Below, piece after piece: positions 60,826 through 64,000 of a DNA stretch of 64,000 nt. The DNA lies in NCBI RefSeq assembly GCF_004327985.1, contig NZ_SJDL01000015.1, positions 1-64,000 of the forward strand, read 5' to 3'. Every line of letters begins with the position of its first letter. Position 1 is the first letter of the stretch. A model generated the notes under the pieces. That model made no database searches, was not told the origin of the DNA, and saw nothing but the letters and a program-made list of their open reading frames with translations. A program made the position numbers and the translations under genes. This DNA comes from Marinobacter halodurans. Lineage in GTDB: Bacteria; Pseudomonadota; Gammaproteobacteria; Pseudomonadales; Oleiphilaceae.

Positions 60826-62079
60826 TTAGTGGGCGACGCCCGCAGCGCCGTGTTCGTCGATCAGTGCGCCGTTGTGGAAGCGGAACATGGAGAAGGGTTT
60901 GGCCAGTTCGTGGGCCTTGCCCTTGGCCAGGGTGGCGGCAAAGACATGGCCTGAGCCGGGTGTTGCCTTGAAGCCACCGGTACCCCATCCGCAGTTGAAG
61001 AAAAGGTTGTCGACCGGTGTGTCGGAAATGATCGGGCACGCATCCGGGCAGGTATCCACGATGCCGCCCCACTGGCGATTCATCCGGACCCGGCTGAAGA
61101 TCGGGAACATTTCCACGATGGCCTGGAGCGTGTGCTCGATCGTGGGATAGGAGCCGCGCTGGCCGTAGCCGTTGTAGCCGTCGATACCGGCACCGATAAC
61201 CAGGTCGCCCTTGTCGGACTGGGAGATGTAGCCGTGTACGTGATTCGACATAACCACGGTATCCAGGATCGGACGGATCGGCTCCGAGACGAGTGCCTGC
61301 AGGGGATGCGACTCCACCGGCAGCTCGAAACCGGCCATCTTGGCCAGCACGCCGGAGTTGCCGGCCACGACACAGCCGATGCGGTCGCCGCGAAGTACGC
61401 CATGCTGCTTGGTTTCGACACCGACGGCGGCGCCGTCCTCGGTGATGATGTCAGTGACTTCACACTGTTGGATCAGATCCACGCCCATGGCGTCGGCGGC
61501 GCGGGCAAAGCCCCAGGCCACGGCGTCATGCCGGGCGACACCGGCGCGCGGCTGCCAGGACGCCCCGAGAACGGGGTAACGACGGTTCGCGGAGCAGTCC
61601 ATGATGGGTACGATTTCCTGCACGCCCTGGGTGTCCAGCGCCACACTGTCGATGCCGTTGAGGCGATTGGCGTTGACCCGGCGCTGAATGTCGCGCATAT
61701 CCTGCAGGGTGTGGCCCAGGTTCAGCACGCCGCGCTGGGAGAACATCAGGTTGTAGTTGAGATCCTGGGAAAGTCCTTCCCAGAGCTTCATGGCGTGCTC
61801 GTAGAGCAGGGCGGCCTCGTCCCACAGGTAGTTTGAACGTACGATCGTGGTGTTACGGGCGGTGTTACCGCCGCCCAGGTAGCCTTTCTCGACCACGGCC
61901 ACGTTGGTGATGCCATGCTCTTTGGCCAGGTAGTACGCGGTTGCCAGACCATGACCACCACCACCAACGATAATGACGTCGTACTTCCGTTTGGGCTTCG
62001 GGTTACGCCAGACACGTTGCCAGTTTTCGTGATAGGTCAGGGCGTGTTTCAGCAGCCCGAATCCGGAATATTTCTGCAT
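60826..62079 (-). CDS. soxB: Sarcosine oxidase, beta subunit
   Basis: A 417-residue flavoprotein that oxidises sarcosine to glycine, with peroxide formed and the methyl group passed to SoxA. The FAD motif [22 protein letters not shown] (about 35-56) is followed by [16 protein letters not shown], typical of SoxB, and a C-terminal [17 protein letters not shown]. First gene of soxBDAG. The 215 bases upstream, up to the sdaA stop, hold no gene. A promoter is likely there but none is clear. Confidence 0.97.
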   Translation of the reverse strand: MQKYSGFGLLKHALTYHENWQRVWRNPKPKRKYDVIIVGGGGHGLATAYYLAKEHGITNVAVVEKGYLGGGNTARNTTIVRSNYLWDEAALLYEHAMKLWEGLSQDLNYNLMFSQRGVLNLGHTLQDMRDIQRRVNANRLNGIDSVALDTQGVQEIVPIMDCSANRRYPVLGASWQPRAGVARHDAVAWGFARAADAMGVDLIQQCEVTDIITEDGAAVGVETKQHGVLRGDRIGCVVAGNSGVLAKMAGFELPVESHPLQALVSEPIRPILDTVVMSNHVHGYISQSDKGDLVIGAGIDGYNGYGQRGSYPTIEHTLQAIVEMFPIFSRVRMNRQWGGIVDTCPDACPIISDTPVDNLFFNCGWGTGGFKATPGSGHVFAATLAKGKAHELAKPFSMFRFHNGALIDEHGAAGVAH

Positions 62080-62294
62080 GACTGGCTCCTAATAAAGACG
62101 GTGGTCAAGTCTGGCTCGGTTGTTTGGGGCCAGCGCCGGTTCTCTGGGCGGATCGCCCGCGATGGCGCTGACATGTAGAGATAGTATGTTTGCGTCCGTC
62201 AGCCCGTCTGCTTGACCGCGACACGCCCGTTAGAATTTGCGACAGTCTCCGTCGCTTTCCGGGGGCGGTCGCGGATGCCTGGCAGACGGGCGCG

Positions 62295-63677
62295 TCAGCA
62301 TTCGATCACGTTGACGGCGAGTCCACCGCGGGACGTTTCCTTGTACTTGTCGAGCATGTCGCGGCCGGTATCGCGCATGGTGCGGATCACCTTGTCGAGC
62401 GAGACGAAGTGCTCGCCGTTCCCGCGCAACGCCATCACGGCCGCATTGATGGCCTTGACGGCGCCGACGGCGTTACGTTCAATGCAAGGCACCTGGACGA
62501 GTCCCCCGATGGGATCGCAGGTCAGCCCCAGGTGGTGCTCCATGCCAATTTCGGCGGCGTTCTCAACCTGACGTGGCGAGCCGCCCGTCGCAGCGGCCAG
62601 TCCGGCTGCCGCCATGGCGCAGGCCGAGCCCACTTCGCCCTGGCAGCCCACCTCCGCGCCGGAGATTGAGGCGTTCTCCTTGAACAGGATGCCGATGGCG
62701 GCGGCGGTCAGCAGGAAGCGGATAACGCCTTCCTCGTCGGCTTCCGGACACCAGTTCCAGTAGTAGTGCAGTACCGCCGGAATAATGCCGGCAGCGCCGT
62801 TGGTCGGGGCCGTGACCATCCGCCCGCCGGCGGCGTTTTCCTCATTGACCGCCAGCGCGTACAGGTTGACCCAGTCCATGGCGCTCAATGACGGGGAGAT
62901 GAGGTCTTTTCGGTCCGCCGCCATCAGTAGGGCATACAGCGAGGCCGCCCGGCGTTTTACTTTCAGGCCGCCAGGAAGGATGCCTTCGTTGCGGATACCG
63001 TTTTGAACGCATTCCTGCATGACCTGCCAGATATGCAGGATTCCCTCGCGGATCTCTGACTCGGATCGCCAGACCTGCTCGTTGGCCATCATGACTTCGG
63101 CGATGGAGAGATTGTGGGTATCGCATTGCTGCAGAAGCTCGGCACCGCTCTTGAACCGGTATGGCAGGGGCGTTTTGTCCTCGACGATGCGGTCGGCCCC
63201 GGCGGCTTTTTCATCCACGACGAATCCACCACCCACCGAATAGTAGGTGCGCTCGCGGATCACGGCACCGGTGTCGTCAAAAGCCGTGAATTTCATGCCG
63301 TTGGGGTGATAGGGCAGCGTCTCCTTGCGGTGGTAGGTCAGGTCCTCGGCTTCGTTGAACGAGATGCTGTGCTCGCCGTTCAGGCAGAGCCGCCCCTCAT
63401 TGCGAATGGCTTCCACCCGGGGAGGAAGCATTTCGGGATCGATCCGATCCGGACGGTGACCTTCCAGTCCCATCAGGACGGCGGGTCCGGTACCGTGACC
63501 TTTGCCGGTGGCGCCGAGCGAGCCATAAAGCTGGATATCGACACGGGCGACATCGGTGAGCCGGCCATTCTTCCTGAGGCCCCGGACGTAGCGCCTTGCG
63601 GCGGCCATCGGGCCGACAGTGTGGGAACTGGACGGACCAATGCCGATCTTCAACATATCGAAAAGACTGATAGCCAT
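62295..63677 (-). CDS. sdaA: L-serine ammonia-lyase (iron-sulfur type)
   Basis: A 460-residue single-chain serine dehydratase that deaminates serine to pyruvate with a 4Fe-4S cluster. The N-terminal beta domain opens [24 protein letters not shown]. The alpha domain has [25 protein letters not shown] and [23 protein letters not shown] with cluster Cys residues. The start has AAGGA upstream. An upstream ATG would add 11 residues. With glyA upstream it drains glycine from sarcosine through serine to pyruvate. Confidence 0.96.
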   Translation of the reverse strand: MAISLFDMLKIGIGPSSSHTVGPMAAARRYVRGLRKNGRLTDVARVDIQLYGSLGATGKGHGTGPAVLMGLEGHRPDRIDPEMLPPRVEAIRNEGRLCLNGEHSISFNEAEDLTYHRKETLPYHPNGMKFTAFDDTGAVIRERTYYSVGGGFVVDEKAAGADRIVEDKTPLPYRFKSGAELLQQCDTHNLSIAEVMMANEQVWRSESEIREGILHIWQVMQECVQNGIRNEGILPGGLKVKRRAASLYALLMAADRKDLISPSLSAMDWVNLYALAVNEENAAGGRMVTAPTNGAAGIIPAVLHYYWNWCPEADEEGVIRFLLTAAAIGILFKENASISGAEVGCQGEVGSACAMAAAGLAAATGGSPRQVENAAEIGMEHHLGLTCDPIGGLVQVPCIERNAVGAVKAINAAVMALRGNGEHFVSLDKVIRTMRDTGRDMLDKYKETSRGGLAVNVIEC

Positions 63678-63709
63678 GGCAACGTCCTTCTTAAATTTGT
63701 GAGCATTCA

Positions 63710-63741
63710 CCGCCCCTATCAGGTTAGACCGATAAGGGCGG
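63710..63741. other. Hairpin between glyA and sdaA
   Basis: CCGCCCCTATC (63710-63720) and GATAAGGGCGG (63731-63741) form an 11-bp stem (one mismatch or wobble depending on the strand) around a 10-base loop. No T tract follows on the minus strand, so it is more likely an attenuator or processing element than a full terminator. Confidence 0.5.
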
Positions 63742-63761
63742 CCGTTTGCTTATCCGCCGAA

Positions 63762-64000
63762 TCAGCCGTAGGCCGGGAAATCCCGGCACAGCTGGCTGAC
63801 TTTCTCGCGTACTTCGCCAATGGTGGCTGCCGCGTCACCCTGCTGCATGGCATCCAGGATGTCGGCAATCCAGCCGGCCAGGGAGCGGCAGTCCGACTCG
63901 CCCAGACCGCGGGTGGTGACCACGGGCGACCCGATGCGCAGCCCCGAGGTGACAAACGGCGATTCGGGATCGTTGGGCACCGCGTTCTTGTTGACGGTGA
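63762..64000 (-). CDS. glyA: Serine hydroxymethyltransferase, C-terminal part (gene continues beyond the window)
   Basis: Only the last 79 codons are inside the window. They read [37 protein letters not shown] in successive parts and end [12 protein letters not shown], matching the C-terminal domain of SHMT (about 415-430 residues in full). The enzyme makes serine from glycine and 5,10-methylene-THF, both products of sarcosine oxidase. An internal ATG at 63980 would only be a false start. It is 84 bases before sdaA on the same strand. Confidence 0.95.
   Translation of the reverse strand, partial: TVNKNAVPNDPESPFVTSGLRIGSPVVTTRGLGESDCRSLAGWIADILDAMQQGDAAATIGEVREKVSQLCRDFPAYG

Noticed and set aside
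62080-62294. Glycine riboswitch upstream of the sox or sdaA genes
   Set aside because: Expected in glycine-related operons, but I find neither the conserved GGAGAG...GCCGAAGG core nor a tandem arrangement on the minus strand.
1-64000. CRISPR arrays, tRNA or rRNA genes, intact insertion sequences, prophage genes
   Set aside because: No regularly spaced repeats, cloverleaf-like sequences, transposase or phage proteins were recognised by eye; a tRNAscan/Infernal run would settle the RNA genes.

Overview
The window looks like chromosomal DNA of a GC-rich, respiratory Gammaproteobacterium, probably marine or halophilic and near the Marinobacter/Halomonas/Pseudomonas group. That placement is an inference from gene content and style: type B PutA, glucarate pathway, fused NarK, narGHJI with a parvulin, and heterotetrameric sarcosine oxidase. 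No rRNA or other taxonomic marker is present. Coding density is high and genes sit in tight operons. I see no tRNA, rRNA, CRISPR array or intact insertion sequence.

Layout. 1-681: no protein gene; the 3' end of a group II intron (domains V and VI) at the edge, then a composite structured repeat and an inverted pair of REP-like hairpins. 682-7743: NhaC-family antiporter, PuuB-like oxidase, GabT and GabD on the minus strand with a divergent LysR regulator, an amine/GABA to succinate module. 7744-13872: D-glucarate catabolism (KdgD, GudD, FadR-type GntR regulator, 2-oxoglutarate semialdehyde dehydrogenase, 2-hydroxyacid dehydrogenase) with a candidate GntR operator. 13954-17124: a GMC oxidoreductase carrying a ferredoxin-like Cys motif next to a Baeyer-Villiger-type monooxygenase. 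17436-28439: Lrp regulator, a short NAD-glutamate dehydrogenase, PutA, an aminotransferase and an FMN-binding glutamate-synthase-like protein, a proline/glutamate module. 28595-31069: NtrC-type HTH remnant, an unusual CDF transporter, moaD and moaA.

31209-49586 is the nitrate respiration island. On the minus strand run a narK-like gene, narGHJI, a parvulin, moaB, moeA, a Crp/Fnr regulator, a DGC zinc-binding protein and a small conserved protein. Divergently run narX, narL and a fused double NarK whose promoter has a near-perfect FNR box and a possible NarL site. The set covers sensing, transport, reduction, enzyme maturation and molybdopterin supply. 49645-55719 holds SirB, NnrS, an atypical P-type ATPase, a quinone-oxidoreductase-like MDR protein and an AhpD-like protein. 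55787-64000 (minus strand) is a sarcosine/one-carbon cluster, glyA(partial)-sdaA-soxBDAG-purU, turning sarcosine into glycine, serine, pyruvate and formate.

Most of the window is ordinary metabolism. The strongest unexplained signal is a composite three-hairpin repeat present at 181-280 and again at 31089-31187, in which arm differences between the copies are mostly compensatory.
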